Origin: Synechococcus sp. AG-686-F08
GTDB taxonomy: Bacteria > Cyanobacteriota > Cyanobacteriia > PCC-6307 > Cyanobiaceae
Direction of reading: 5' to 3'
Assembly: GCA_003210315.1 (NCBI GenBank)
Contig: QCVQ01000016.1
Location: forward strand, 1 to 38,297
Length of the DNA stretch: 38,297 nt
In this document: positions 8,666 through 16,784 of the stretch, one piece after another
Numbering within the stretch: the first letter of the stretch is position 1
Layout of the letters: every line of letters starts with the position of its first letter
Notes under the pieces: model-generated
The model's input: the letters and a program-made list of their open reading frames with translations, nothing else
Databases searched by the model: none
Told to the model about the DNA's origin: nothing
Program-made: the position numbers and the translations under genes

Positions 8666-8706
8666 GTTGCAAACCGTGCAACATCTTGACCCAAGATCGG
8701 CCCGAT
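8666..8706. promoter_or_regulatory. Three adjacent perfect inverted repeats between hemL and glcD
   Basis: The 79-bp spacer between the divergent hemL and glcD genes holds three perfect inverted repeats in a row: GTTGCA-5nt-TGCAAC at 8666-8682, ATCTTG-3nt-CAAGAT at 8683-8697, and ATCGG-1nt-CCGAT at 8696-8706. They are directly visible and fill half of the spacer. Placement between two divergent starts suggests operator sites or a structured leader. No regulator is identified. Confidence 0.5.
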
Positions 8707-8738
8707 GTGTTTTTTCTGTAGTTGAAGCCTAAGAATTG

Positions 8739-10253
8739 ATGACAAAGCTGCCTAAGTTGCTTCAGTTCGGCACGTCATCAGTGAACTACGACTGGCCAGC
8801 GCTTGAGCGGGAATTGAGGGGGTTCCTCCCCTCGAAGTCAGTCGTCGCGAAGCGGCAGGAATTGTTGTCTTACGACTGTGATGGTCTCACCATGGATCGG
8901 CACATGCCGAAGCTTGCGGTGTTGCCTGAAACGGCCGATCAGGTGGCGAAAGTCTTGGCGTGTTGCCATCGCCATGGCATTCCATTTGTGGCTCGAGGGA
9001 GTGGCACTGGGCTTTCAGGTGGTGCGCTGGTGGAGCAGGAGGCGCTTTTGGTGGTGACCAGTCGGATGCGCCGAATTCTCGACATTGATCTCGACAATCA
9101 AACGATCACGGTGGAGCCCGGTGTGATCAACAGTTGGGTGAGTCGTGCGGTTGTTGGTGATGGTTTTTATTACGCCCCAGATCCTTCAAGTCAGGTGGTG
9201 TGCAGCATCGGTGGCAATGTCGCTGAAAATTCAGGTGGTGTGCATTGCTTGAAGTACGGCGTCACTAGCAACCATGTGCTCGCCTTGGATGTAGTGCTGC
9301 CGGATGGCACACCCACGCGCCTTGGCAGCGCGTTGTGTGATTCGGCTGAGCTGGATCTCCGGGGTGTGTTTATTGGGAGTGAGGGCACGCTAGGAATTGC
9401 TACGGCGATCACCCTTCGCTTGTTGCGCGCTCCCGATGCTGTTGGCGTGCTGCTGGCTGATTTCCCTTCCATGCAGGCCGCTGGAGAAGCTGTGCGTTTG
9501 ATCACGCGCGCGGGGGTCTTGCCGGCTGGGCTGGAAATCATGGATCAGAGCTGTATCAAGGCTGTCAATGAAGCGTTTGGAGAAGAGGAATATCCACCGG
9601 ATGCTGGAGCTGTTTTATTGATTGAGCTTGATGGCCAGGAACAGGAGGTCAAGCAAGCGGTCACGGTCACCACGGCCCTTTGTCGGCAAGCTGGGGCTGG
9701 CGCGATCCGTGAAGCCTGGAGTGAAGAGGATCGGGCCCGTCTCTGGAAGGGCCGTAAAAGTGCTATTTCGGCTCTTGGAAGGCAATACCCCAGCTACTAC
9801 CTCCAAGACGGTGTGGTGCCGCGTACAGCTCTCCCAAGGGTTCTTCAGGTCATTGATCAGCTCAGCGAAGAACACGGCCTCGTGGTGGCGAATGTGTTTC
9901 ATGCCGGTGATGGCAACCTGCATCCCCTGATCTTGTATCGAGCGTCAGAGCAGGGTGTGAATGAGCGGGTGAAAGAGCTCGGTGGCGCGATCATGAGTCT
10001 TTGCCTTGAGGTCGGTGGGAGCATCAGTGGTGAACACGGAGTGGGCAGCGATAAGCGCTGTTATCTCGACAAAATGTTTAGCGCTGAAGACCTGATCAGC
10101 ATGCAGAGGGTTCGGCTTGCTTTTGATCCGCTTGGCCGTGCCAATCCTGGAAAAATTTTTCCAACCCCAAAGAGTTGCGGCGAGTCGTTGCGACGCTCCG
10201 TGCAATTGCACGCAGAGGGACAATCGCTGCCCGAAGAGGCCATTGTGTACTGA
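8739..10253 (+). CDS. glcD: Glycolate oxidase/dehydrogenase subunit GlcD, FAD-linked
   Basis: This 504-aa flavoprotein is started at ATG 8739 (a TTG codon precedes it). It carries the PCMH-type FAD-binding signature RGSGTGLSGGALVEQEALL near residue 90, CSIGGNVAENSGGVHCLKYG near residue 160, and the FAD-oxidase C-terminal signatures HAGDGNLHP and GSISGEHGVG. The family oxidises glycolate or D-lactate. In cyanobacteria glycolate dehydrogenase returns photorespiratory glycolate as glyoxylate. No GlcE or GlcF partner is visible here. A D-lactate dehydrogenase role cannot be excluded. It converges on xthA with a two-base gap. Confidence 0.9.
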   Translation: MTKLPKLLQFGTSSVNYDWPALERELRGFLPSKSVVAKRQELLSYDCDGLTMDRHMPKLAVLPETADQVAKVLACCHRHGIPFVARGSGTGLSGGALVEQEALLVVTSRMRRILDIDLDNQTITVEPGVINSWVSRAVVGDGFYYAPDPSSQVVCSIGGNVAENSGGVHCLKYGVTSNHVLALDVVLPDGTPTRLGSALCDSAELDLRGVFIGSEGTLGIATAITLRLLRAPDAVGVLLADFPSMQAAGEAVRLITRAGVLPAGLEIMDQSCIKAVNEAFGEEEYPPDAGAVLLIELDGQEQEVKQAVTVTTALCRQAGAGAIREAWSEEDRARLWKGRKSAISALGRQYPSYYLQDGVVPRTALPRVLQVIDQLSEEHGLVVANVFHAGDGNLHPLILYRASEQGVNERVKELGGAIMSLCLEVGGSISGEHGVGSDKRCYLDKMFSAEDLISMQRVRLAFDPLGRANPGKIFPTPKSCGESLRRSVQLHAEGQSLPEEAIVY

Positions 10254-10255
10254 AC

Positions 10256-11080
10256 TCAGTCTTCAACCTCTTCGTCGTCCTCGAGGTCCCAGGCCAGGTC
10301 AACAACTACAGGTGCGTGGTCGCTGGGTTGGAGGCGTCCCCGTTCTTGCTTGTCGATCGAACAGCTGCGAGCGACTTCCCGAAGCGTTTCATCGAGATAG
10401 ATGTGATCGATTCGCCAGCCACGACCTCGATCCCAAGCGCCACTGCGGTAATCCCACCAGCTCCAATGGCCGCTGTTTGGTTCGAACAGACGAAATGCAT
10501 CCTGAAGATCAGGACCTAGCGCCGCTTTCAACGCGTTCCGCTCGCGATCTGAGGCCATGATTCCCCCGGTTAAGCGATCTGGATCAGGGAGGTCTCTCGC
10601 TTCAAGCCCAATATTGAAATCTCCCATCACGCATAGCGGTTCATCTCTGGTTTGGATGGCCCTTAAGTAGCGCTCCAGACAGGACAGCCAGGTGAGTTTG
10701 TAGCTGTATTTATCCGAGCTGAGACTCGATCCATTGGGGACGTACAAATTCACGACTCGTACGCCATCGATGAGGGCGCTGATGACGCGTTTTTGAGCAC
10801 CAAGCTCTTCGGCTTCGTCGTCGTCAGGGAGCTCTGCGCTGAAACCCATGCGCACGTCTTCCAGTGGTGTGCGGCTTATCAGTGCAACGCCGTTGTAGGC
10901 CTTCTGTCCGTGAATCTGAACTTGATATCCCCTCTGGAGAAACGGCTCTAGCGGAAATTGAGGATCGTCCACCTTGGTTTCCTGCAACGCCAGCAGGTCT
11001 GCTTCCGAGTGTTCAAGCCAATTCAGAACATGATCCAGTCGGGTTCGCACTGAATTGACATTCCAGCTGGCGATTTGCAC
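10256..11080 (-). CDS. xthA: Exodeoxyribonuclease III (AP endonuclease)
   Basis: This is a 274-aa Mg-dependent endonuclease/exonuclease/phosphatase-fold enzyme for base-excision repair. All family motifs are present in order: the IASWNVNSVRTRL start, LALQETKVDD with the metal-binding Glu, NLYVPNGSS, MGDFNIG, and the final SDHAPVVVDL with the catalytic His. The start is a GTG at 11080. The C-terminus is acidic (LEDDEEVED). The gene is divergent from the 101-aa exported protein, with a 60-bp shared spacer. Confidence 0.95.
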   Translation of the reverse strand: MQIASWNVNSVRTRLDHVLNWLEHSEADLLALQETKVDDPQFPLEPFLQRGYQVQIHGQKAYNGVALISRTPLEDVRMGFSAELPDDDEAEELGAQKRVISALIDGVRVVNLYVPNGSSLSSDKYSYKLTWLSCLERYLRAIQTRDEPLCVMGDFNIGLEARDLPDPDRLTGGIMASDRERNALKAALGPDLQDAFRLFEPNSGHWSWWDYRSGAWDRGRGWRIDHIYLDETLREVARSCSIDKQERGRLQPSDHAPVVVDLAWDLEDDEEVED

Positions 11081-11140
11081 GGATGATGCGGCTTCTGAAG
11101 GTGACCCTTAGCATCAGGCCGTTATTTAGGAGTTGAGAAC

Positions 11141-11446
11141 GTGCCATCGCTTACCGCGTTTAGACCTCATCTTCTTGGATTCATCAGTGTGCTGTCGCTG
11201 CTGACTTCCGTCGAGGTTCTGGCTCAGGAAAGCCCGATGAGTAGTGGCTACAAGCCTTCCCAGCAGCGTGATGTGTTCCAAACCGTGCCAGGTCAGAAAA
11301 ACCAGGAGTCGGTGCTGGACGCCACCAACCCCATGGAATTGATGAATCGATTGCGTAGGGCCAATTCCATGAACGACGCAACACCGCCATCCGACGCCAT
11401 CGATGCAGCGCTTAAGGCTTTGGAGGTGTCTCAGCCCGTGCCTTAG
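11141..11446 (+). CDS. Small exported hypothetical protein, 101 aa
   Basis: The GTG at 11141 opens a protein with a clear Sec signal peptide (hydrophobic core LLGFISVLSLLTSVEVLAQ, cleavage after Ala-Gln or Leu-Ala). The mature domain is a short polar segment rich in Ser, Gln and Asn with no Cys. Its 3' end overlaps the convergent TPR-like gene by 35 bp. No family recognised. Confidence 0.65.
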   Translation: MPSLTAFRPHLLGFISVLSLLTSVEVLAQESPMSSGYKPSQQRDVFQTVPGQKNQESVLDATNPMELMNRLRRANSMNDATPPSDAIDAALKALEVSQPVP

Positions 11447-12221
11447 TCGGAGGGGGCGGAACGGTTGCACGAGGTTTTGCCGTTCTGTCTGCACCCTTTC
11501 GGAAGGAATCAAGTTGCCAGCGCACCGCTATCTGATCAATCTTTTGCTTGTCTTGTTCACTGCCAGGCAGGCGATTTCTTGCCCTGAGAAGCACCTTCTG
11601 AGATTGTTGATTTTGACCCTTGTCTCGATGAAGAAGAGCGAGAGCGAGCAGAGGTTCGATTCGCTTAGGAGATTCCGCGCCAATCAGTCGGTAGGTGGTG
11701 ATGGCTGCGTCGTCTTGACCGGATAGGCGTTGTAAATCAGCGAGGCGCAATCCAAGCGCGAGTCTTTGACCTTTTGGGGTTTGCTTGAAACGATCGCTGG
11801 TCTGTTTCAAAGCGGTGGCCTGGCGCTTGGTTCCCACATCCAACAACAGTTGGAGGTTCTGAACTTCTGGGCGATTGGGCCATAGGGCTTGGAGGGTGAT
11901 GAGCTCATGCCTGGCCCCATCGCGATCACCTCTTTGCAGCTTCGTTTGGGCCAGGAGCAAGCGCCAACGCCTATCGCGAGGATGAGAGAGGGCGCGTTGC
12001 TCCAGCCTTTGCTCTGGCTCAATGGCCTCAGGAAACTTTGTTTGAGCTGATCGTTTGACACGTTTGAGGCGTGCCTTTGGCTGTGGATTGCTCTGTTGAG
12101 TGAGCTTTGGATTTTGATCTGCTGATTGGGCTACAAGCCAGCCTGTGATCAGGGCCAAAGGAAGTCCCAACCCCATCAACCATCGATTTCGAACCGCCTG
12201 TAGTCGGTTGGCGCCGGGCAA
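11412..12221 (-). CDS. Membrane-anchored TPR-like protein
   Basis: The open frame extends to 12320, but that would overlap the start of the divergent gene. I place the start at a TTG (12221), giving 269 aa with a basic N-terminus (NRLQAVRNRW) followed by a hydrophobic anchor (LMGLGLPLALITGWLVA). An ATG within it (12176) is an alternative. A Lys/Arg-rich linker follows, then helical repeats spaced like TPRs: LSHPRDRRWRLLLAQTKLQR, LRLADLQRLSGQDDAAITTY and LALALLHRDKGQNQQSQKV. The C-terminus is Pro-rich. Such proteins scaffold complexes at the membrane; the partner is unknown. Confidence 0.7.
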   Translation of the reverse strand: MPGANRLQAVRNRWLMGLGLPLALITGWLVAQSADQNPKLTQQSNPQPKARLKRVKRSAQTKFPEAIEPEQRLEQRALSHPRDRRWRLLLAQTKLQRGDRDGARHELITLQALWPNRPEVQNLQLLLDVGTKRQATALKQTSDRFKQTPKGQRLALGLRLADLQRLSGQDDAAITTYRLIGAESPKRIEPLLALALLHRDKGQNQQSQKVLLRARNRLPGSEQDKQKIDQIAVRWQLDSFRKGADRTAKPRATVPPPPTKARAETPPKP

Positions 12222-12308
12222 TCTGAATGGGGAGTGCTGAGACCACTTTGTATCGAATCCCTCGAGCTGGCTAGAGTCATCGAAGGCAAATGGAAGCCAC
12301 TGACAGCA

Positions 12309-12965
12309 ATGCGCGACCATCCGATATCCCCGGTTACAGAACCCCTCCAGTACCGGGCGATCGGTGTTGTTAGGGGCGTCTACCGACCGGAATCCGACGA
12401 TCAGCTGACCCGTGGAGTCTTGATTGATTCCGATGGCAATGAATTAGAGGCTGTCGTTCTTGGCAGGATGCTCACCCTCATGCGTCGTCACCTAGACATG
12501 ACAGCACCACATCTTTGGGTGGTGTATCCCCGCTGCCGTGAGTCTGAGCAGCTTCATCTCCAAATTGCAGGGATTTGGGAGCCGAGCACGCTGGCGACAG
12601 CTGAATCTTCAGATGCCGAAGCTTCCGATGCCCAGGGGGTTCAGGATCAACTGCCCGAAGGCGACGACTTCTTCTCCATTCGTGGCGAATTGATCTTCAC
12701 GAAGCCAGAAGCAAATGAGCTTGTCGTGAAGGTCCGGCAGCTGCCTCGCGCTGATGGATTCCGTCCTTTGCCGTTCAAAGTTCAGCTCACTGGAGAGCTA
12801 CCCCTCGAGCACCTAAGGCATTTCGTCAGCTTGGATGTGCGCCGCCAAGGACAGCTCCTTGCCGTTGAGGCCGTTGAAGTGATTGCACCAATGCCAACGC
12901 GAGGCGGGAAAGGAAGGGAGGGATCCCGCAAGGGAGGTGCTCGTCCCCGACCTGCCAAGACCTGA
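12309..12965 (+). CDS. Conserved hypothetical protein, 218 aa, first gene of the larC operon
   Basis: The start is taken at ATG 12309 (MRDHPISPVTEPLQYRAIG), which leaves a spacer to the divergent TPR gene. The protein is soluble and beta-rich, with an acidic low-complexity insert in the middle (TAESSDAEASDAQ) and a basic tail rich in Gly, Arg and Lys (GGKGREGSRKGGARPRPAKT) that could bind nucleic acid. I believe it is conserved in picocyanobacteria, but no function is known to me. Its TGA overlaps the next ATG as TGATG, so it is probably coupled to the M41-like gene. Confidence 0.75.
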   Translation: MRDHPISPVTEPLQYRAIGVVRGVYRPESDDQLTRGVLIDSDGNELEAVVLGRMLTLMRRHLDMTAPHLWVVYPRCRESEQLHLQIAGIWEPSTLATAESSDAEASDAQGVQDQLPEGDDFFSIRGELIFTKPEANELVVKVRQLPRADGFRPLPFKVQLTGELPLEHLRHFVSLDVRRQGQLLAVEAVEVIAPMPTRGGKGREGSRKGGARPRPAKT

Positions 12966-13603
12966 TGCCCTCTTCCCCCACCTTCAACACCACTGCAGGT
13001 GTCGCGGTGGCTAGTGCCACCGGTTTGGCTGTGTTTGGACCGTTGATCGGACTGTCGACGGCATGGATTGCTCTCGGATTGGGTGGGGCACTCTTGGGTC
13101 TCACCGTTGATGCCGCTCAATTCAACGGGATGGGAGGTCACCTTTTGGCGGAATCACTGCCCGGCGGACGCAACAGATTGCGCAGGGTTGCGATGCACGA
13201 GGCGGGTCATTGGTTGGTGGCTCAAGAAGAAAACCTCGAGGTCAAACGGGTTCTTGTTGGCACCCGAGGCTGTCTTCAGGCGGGGTTGCGCTGCAATGGT
13301 GTTACCGAATTTGCTCTACCCGATCGGGCGCGTTTGTCTTTGGAAGACTTGCGTCGTTGGAGCCGGGTTCTTCAGGCCGGAATGGCTGCTGAGACGTTGC
13401 TCGAGGGACCCCCTCAAGGTGGCGAAGATGACAGGGCTCTCCTTGGACGCATTTGGGGCGTGTCTGGACAAGATGTGGACACGGCCCAGCGAGAACAACG
13501 CCGGGCACGCCGGGAGGTGGAGCAGCTTCTGCGTTCGCGACGCACTGAGATTGAATCGATCGCCGACAGGTTGCTGGACGGCATGCCTCCAGAGCCAGCA
13601 TGA
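12965..13603 (+). CDS. M41 (FtsH-like) zinc protease domain membrane protein without AAA module
   Basis: This 212-aa protein has two adjacent hydrophobic segments (about residues 10-48), followed by RVAMHEAGHWLVAQE with the zinc and catalytic motif His78-Glu79-x-x-His82. A segment resembling the distal part of the FtsH protease domain comes next: LQAGMAAETLLEG, then GGEDDRALL, where Asp155 or Asp156 is the likely third zinc ligand. The C-terminus is an Arg/Glu-rich helix. The AAA ATPase domain of FtsH is missing, so it would need a partner or degrade unfolded substrates alone. It is overlapped at both ends by its operon neighbours. Confidence 0.75.
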   Translation: MPSSPTFNTTAGVAVASATGLAVFGPLIGLSTAWIALGLGGALLGLTVDAAQFNGMGGHLLAESLPGGRNRLRRVAMHEAGHWLVAQEENLEVKRVLVGTRGCLQAGLRCNGVTEFALPDRARLSLEDLRRWSRVLQAGMAAETLLEGPPQGGEDDRALLGRIWGVSGQDVDTAQREQRRARREVEQLLRSRRTEIESIADRLLDGMPPEPA

Positions 13604-14811
13604 GTGCACTGGTGATTGATTGTCCGACGGGTCTTGCCGGGGACATGTTGTTGTCGGCACTCCTTGATTTAGGAGTGCCGGAGTCGGTTGTTCATGAGCC
13701 TTTGCAGGCTCTTGGTCTCGCCAAAGCCTATGGACTCAAGGTTGAGGAATCTCAGAGTTGTGGATTGCGTGGGCTTCGCCTCACGGTGAGCAGTGAGGAC
13801 CCCAACCCCCCTCATCGTCGCTGGTTAGATCTGCGCCGGTTGATTGCGGACGCATCGCTGTCACCTTCTCTAAAAACCAAGGTTTTGCAGGTGTTTCAGG
13901 CCCTAGCTGATGCGGAAGCGACGGTTCATGGCTGCCCCCCTGATCAAGTTCACTTCCATGAAATTGGCGCGATTGACAGCTTGGTTGATGTCATCGGCGT
14001 TTGTGCTGGTATCGAGAACCTTTCCCCTGATTCGATTTACTGCACAGCCCCCCCAGCTGGTCATGGTCGAGTGACGACAGCCCATGGGGTGCTTCCTGTT
14101 CCGGTGCCAGCGGTACTCGAATTGGCAAAGCGTCACCAGCTGCCGCTCCTCACTGGTGAGGATCTGCCTGCCGCCGAGCTCACTACTCCCACCGGGCTGG
14201 CCTTGATGGCTGTGTGGGCAGATCTTTTTCAACGTCCCTCACGGATGGAGGTTGAAGCCGTCGGCATTGGCCTTGGCCATCGCTCTTTGGATCGCCCTAA
14301 TCTGCTGCGCTTGATCCGCATTCGTGAAGAGAACAGAACAGAGCCTGGCTGGCAGGAGCTCGTGGTGCAGGAGGCCTGGATTGATGATGCCACTGCCGAA
14401 GAGTTGGCAAGCCTGGCTCAGCAATTGCGTTTAGCCGGTGCGTTGGATGTGGTTCAGGGAGCTGTTTTGATGAAAAAACAAAGGCCTGGTACCTCGGTAA
14501 TCGCTCTGACAACGCCAGATCAGGCTCCTGCCTTGCGGCAGGTGTGGTGGCGCCACAGTCCAACCATCGGCTTAAGGGAGCGTGAGCAAGGCCGTTGGGT
14601 GCTGCCTCGCCGTTGCGGGACAAGTGCAACCCCTTGGGGGACGATTCGTGCCAAGCAGACACGCCGTCCTGATGGGACCTTCACTCTGAAGTGGGAGCAA
14701 GATGAGCTCCAGCGTGTCTCTGCTCAGGCTGGTCTCACCGCAATGGAGCTTCGAGATCGCCTCTCTCTCGAGGTCCATGCTTTTGTGCCCGAGGAGGACT
14801 GGCAGTGCTGA
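13600..14811 (+). CDS. larC: LarC-like nickel-pincer cofactor biosynthesis protein (DUF111)
   Basis: This 403-aa protein opens with the LarC signature (DCPTGLAGDMLLSALLDLG) and has VHFHEIGAIDSLVDVIG near residue 120, TAPPAGHGRVTTAHGVLPVP near residue 150 and ELTTPTGLAL near residue 195. In Lactiplantibacillus, LarC is the CTP-dependent cyclometallase that inserts nickel into the pincer nucleotide of lactate racemase. There larC is split by a frameshift; here it is one intact frame. No larA, larB or larE lies in this window, so the client enzyme is unknown. Overlaps of 4 and 7 bp with its neighbours show tight coupling. Confidence 0.88.
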   Translation: MSALVIDCPTGLAGDMLLSALLDLGVPESVVHEPLQALGLAKAYGLKVEESQSCGLRGLRLTVSSEDPNPPHRRWLDLRRLIADASLSPSLKTKVLQVFQALADAEATVHGCPPDQVHFHEIGAIDSLVDVIGVCAGIENLSPDSIYCTAPPAGHGRVTTAHGVLPVPVPAVLELAKRHQLPLLTGEDLPAAELTTPTGLALMAVWADLFQRPSRMEVEAVGIGLGHRSLDRPNLLRLIRIREENRTEPGWQELVVQEAWIDDATAEELASLAQQLRLAGALDVVQGAVLMKKQRPGTSVIALTTPDQAPALRQVWWRHSPTIGLREREQGRWVLPRRCGTSATPWGTIRAKQTRRPDGTFTLKWEQDELQRVSAQAGLTAMELRDRLSLEVHAFVPEEDWQC

Positions 14812-15740
14812 AACGGCTTTCTTTGCCTGGTGGTTTACGCCTTTGGATCACCCTTCTGACCCTTGCCTTTGTGGGAGTGGCGTTGGCCAGCCATGCCACC
14901 GGGTTGCGAGCTCTCACCATTAGCCGACAGGGATGGTGGTTCTTGTTGCTGGGGCTTGGTTTGAGTTGGCTCAGCTTGGTGGTCAATGCCTTGGCTTGGA
15001 AGGTCTTGGTGGTTTGGCTGGGTCATCAGCCCGGACGCTTGGCCTTGGTGCCGCTTTATCTCCGTAGCAACTTGCTCAAATACCTGCCTGGTGGTGTTTG
15101 GCATTTTCTTGATCGTTTTCGTGCTCTCCGGCCTGATCTTGGTGGGGGCAAGGCTTTGGTATCGGTATTGATGGAGCCGATGGTGATGGCTGTTGCTGCC
15201 TTGCTTTGGGTGCCGTTCGGGGGGTTTCAAAACGGTTTGGCGTTGCTCTGTGTTCTTCCATCAGCGCTGCTGTTGCCGCGTTGGCGGGAGCCTTTGTTGC
15301 GTCGCTTGGAGACCAGCAAGTTGCGCCAGCTCAATCAAGCGAATCCTGGAGATACGACTTCGCTTCAAGATGAGGAACTAGGCAGCGGAAGAGCGGCATA
15401 TCCCTGGTGGCCCCTCGTTTCGGAACTGCTGTTCGTTCTCTGTCGATTCGCTGGGTTTTGGTGCTGCTTGCAGACGTTTGGACTCTTGGCTGGGCAGCCA
15501 CTTGGTCTTTGGCTTGCGGCTTTTGCTCTTGCCTGGACGGCTGGCCTGGTCGTTCCCGCTGCTCCAGGTGGTTTGGGCGTGTTTGAGGCGGTTCTGTTAT
15601 TTCGTATGGGCACGATTGTGCCGGAGGCGCCTTTGCTTGCAGTGGCACTGAGTTATCGATTGCTCGTCACTTTGGCGGACCTGATCGCTGCCGCTGCTGT
15701 GAAAGGTGATGCCTGGATGACGGCAAAGGTTCGCGCTTAA
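14805..15740 (+). CDS. UPF0104/LPG-synthase-TM-like integral membrane protein
   Basis: This 311-aa protein starts at GTG 14805, inside the end of larC. It has about seven or eight hydrophobic segments. The pattern matches the flippase-like domain of the UPF0104/AglD/YbhN group: YLRSNLLKYLPGGVWHF after the second span, and AFALAWTAGLVVPAAPGGLGVFEAV near residue 245. In MprF such a domain helps flip lysyl-phosphatidylglycerol, and in others it is linked to lipid or glycolipid handling. The soluble synthetase domain is absent. The specific substrate is unknown. Confidence 0.8.
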   Translation: MLKRLSLPGGLRLWITLLTLAFVGVALASHATGLRALTISRQGWWFLLLGLGLSWLSLVVNALAWKVLVVWLGHQPGRLALVPLYLRSNLLKYLPGGVWHFLDRFRALRPDLGGGKALVSVLMEPMVMAVAALLWVPFGGFQNGLALLCVLPSALLLPRWREPLLRRLETSKLRQLNQANPGDTTSLQDEELGSGRAAYPWWPLVSELLFVLCRFAGFWCCLQTFGLLAGQPLGLWLAAFALAWTAGLVVPAAPGGLGVFEAVLLFRMGTIVPEAPLLAVALSYRLLVTLADLIAAAAVKGDAWMTAKVRA

Positions 15741-15752
15741 TCGGCTGTTCTG

Positions 15753-16784
15753 ATGGTGTGGCCTCTCCCTGAACTTCCGATGCGCTGGGAGGCTTTGCCC
15801 TGTCCGCTTGCTGCTGGTTGGGCTCTGATCCGTCTTTGGGAACTCCCCAAACGGGCTGATAACGGGTTGTCCCTTGGAGGGTTTTCAGCAGCGGCATATC
15901 AAGCATCGGATGACCGACTTTGGTTGGTGAGTGATGCGTCTCGGGGATATCTGCTGCCTGTGGGCCCTCTTGCAAAAGCGTTGCAAACAGGGGGGCAATT
16001 GCAGGTGGGTCCTCGCTTGATTTTGCGTGACCAAACGGGCACACCCCTTCCTCCTTCTTTAGATGCAGAGGGTTTGGTGCTCACGGACGACCACGGGGTT
16101 TGGATCGTTAGCGAGGGGCGCCGTCAAGCAGGGCATCAAGCGCGTCTACAGCGCTTTTCGCTGCGCAATGGGCGGTTGCAGGAGACCATGCCTCTGCCAC
16201 CCGCTTGGACAGCTCTTCCTGGTCAAGGACTCGCAGTCAATCAAGGGCCCGAGTCTTTAACGCGATCCATCGACGGTGGACTCTTGCTTGCAGCGGAGTC
16301 ACCGTTGCTTCAGGATCGCGCTTCAAACGATCGAGATGACGCTCGGTTAGCGCATGTGGATGTGGACGGTGTCATCCAAGAGCGTGGTCGCCTTCCTCTC
16401 AATTTCATTAATGAGGATCCCGAAGACGAGGATCCAGAAGTAACGGTGGGATTGACCGAACTTCTTGCGTTGGATGGTCCCTCTGCACTGTTGGCATTGA
16501 TTCGTCGTCATCGACCACTGCAATGGACGGCCAGGCTTCAATTGTTCTCTTGGCCTGAACGAAAGTCTCAATTGGCTTTAAAGCCCATAACGGGTTGGAA
16601 TTTCACGAGTGGGGAGCTCCCGCGAGAAAATTGGGAGGGTCTGGCTTGGGGGCCAGAGCTTGCAGATGGCCGTCGCACTCTCGTCATTGTGAGTGACGAT
16701 AATTTCAGTGTGATTCAGCGAAATTTTGTGGGTGTGTTGGCTCCTCGTCGAAGCCCTCGTTGTCGGTCTTTGCTGGACGATTAA
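15753..16784 (+). CDS. Phytase-esterase-like family protein
   Basis: This 343-aa protein resembles the 'esterase-like activity of phytase' beta-propeller family (PF13449, from memory). Matching elements are LSLGGFSAAAYQASDDRLWL, a central LDAEGLVL, PESLTRSIDGGLLLAAESP, and the late NWEGLAWGPELADGRRTLV followed by VSDDNF. No clear signal peptide is seen at the ATG 15753 start. Substrate unknown; phosphoester cleavage is a family-level guess. It ends the larC operon, 12 bp after the flippase-like gene. Its stop shares the palindrome TTAA with the stop of the convergent iron permease. Confidence 0.75.
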   Translation: MVWPLPELPMRWEALPCPLAAGWALIRLWELPKRADNGLSLGGFSAAAYQASDDRLWLVSDASRGYLLPVGPLAKALQTGGQLQVGPRLILRDQTGTPLPPSLDAEGLVLTDDHGVWIVSEGRRQAGHQARLQRFSLRNGRLQETMPLPPAWTALPGQGLAVNQGPESLTRSIDGGLLLAAESPLLQDRASNDRDDARLAHVDVDGVIQERGRLPLNFINEDPEDEDPEVTVGLTELLALDGPSALLALIRRHRPLQWTARLQLFSWPERKSQLALKPITGWNFTSGELPRENWEGLAWGPELADGRRTLVIVSDDNFSVIQRNFVGVLAPRRSPRCRSLLDD

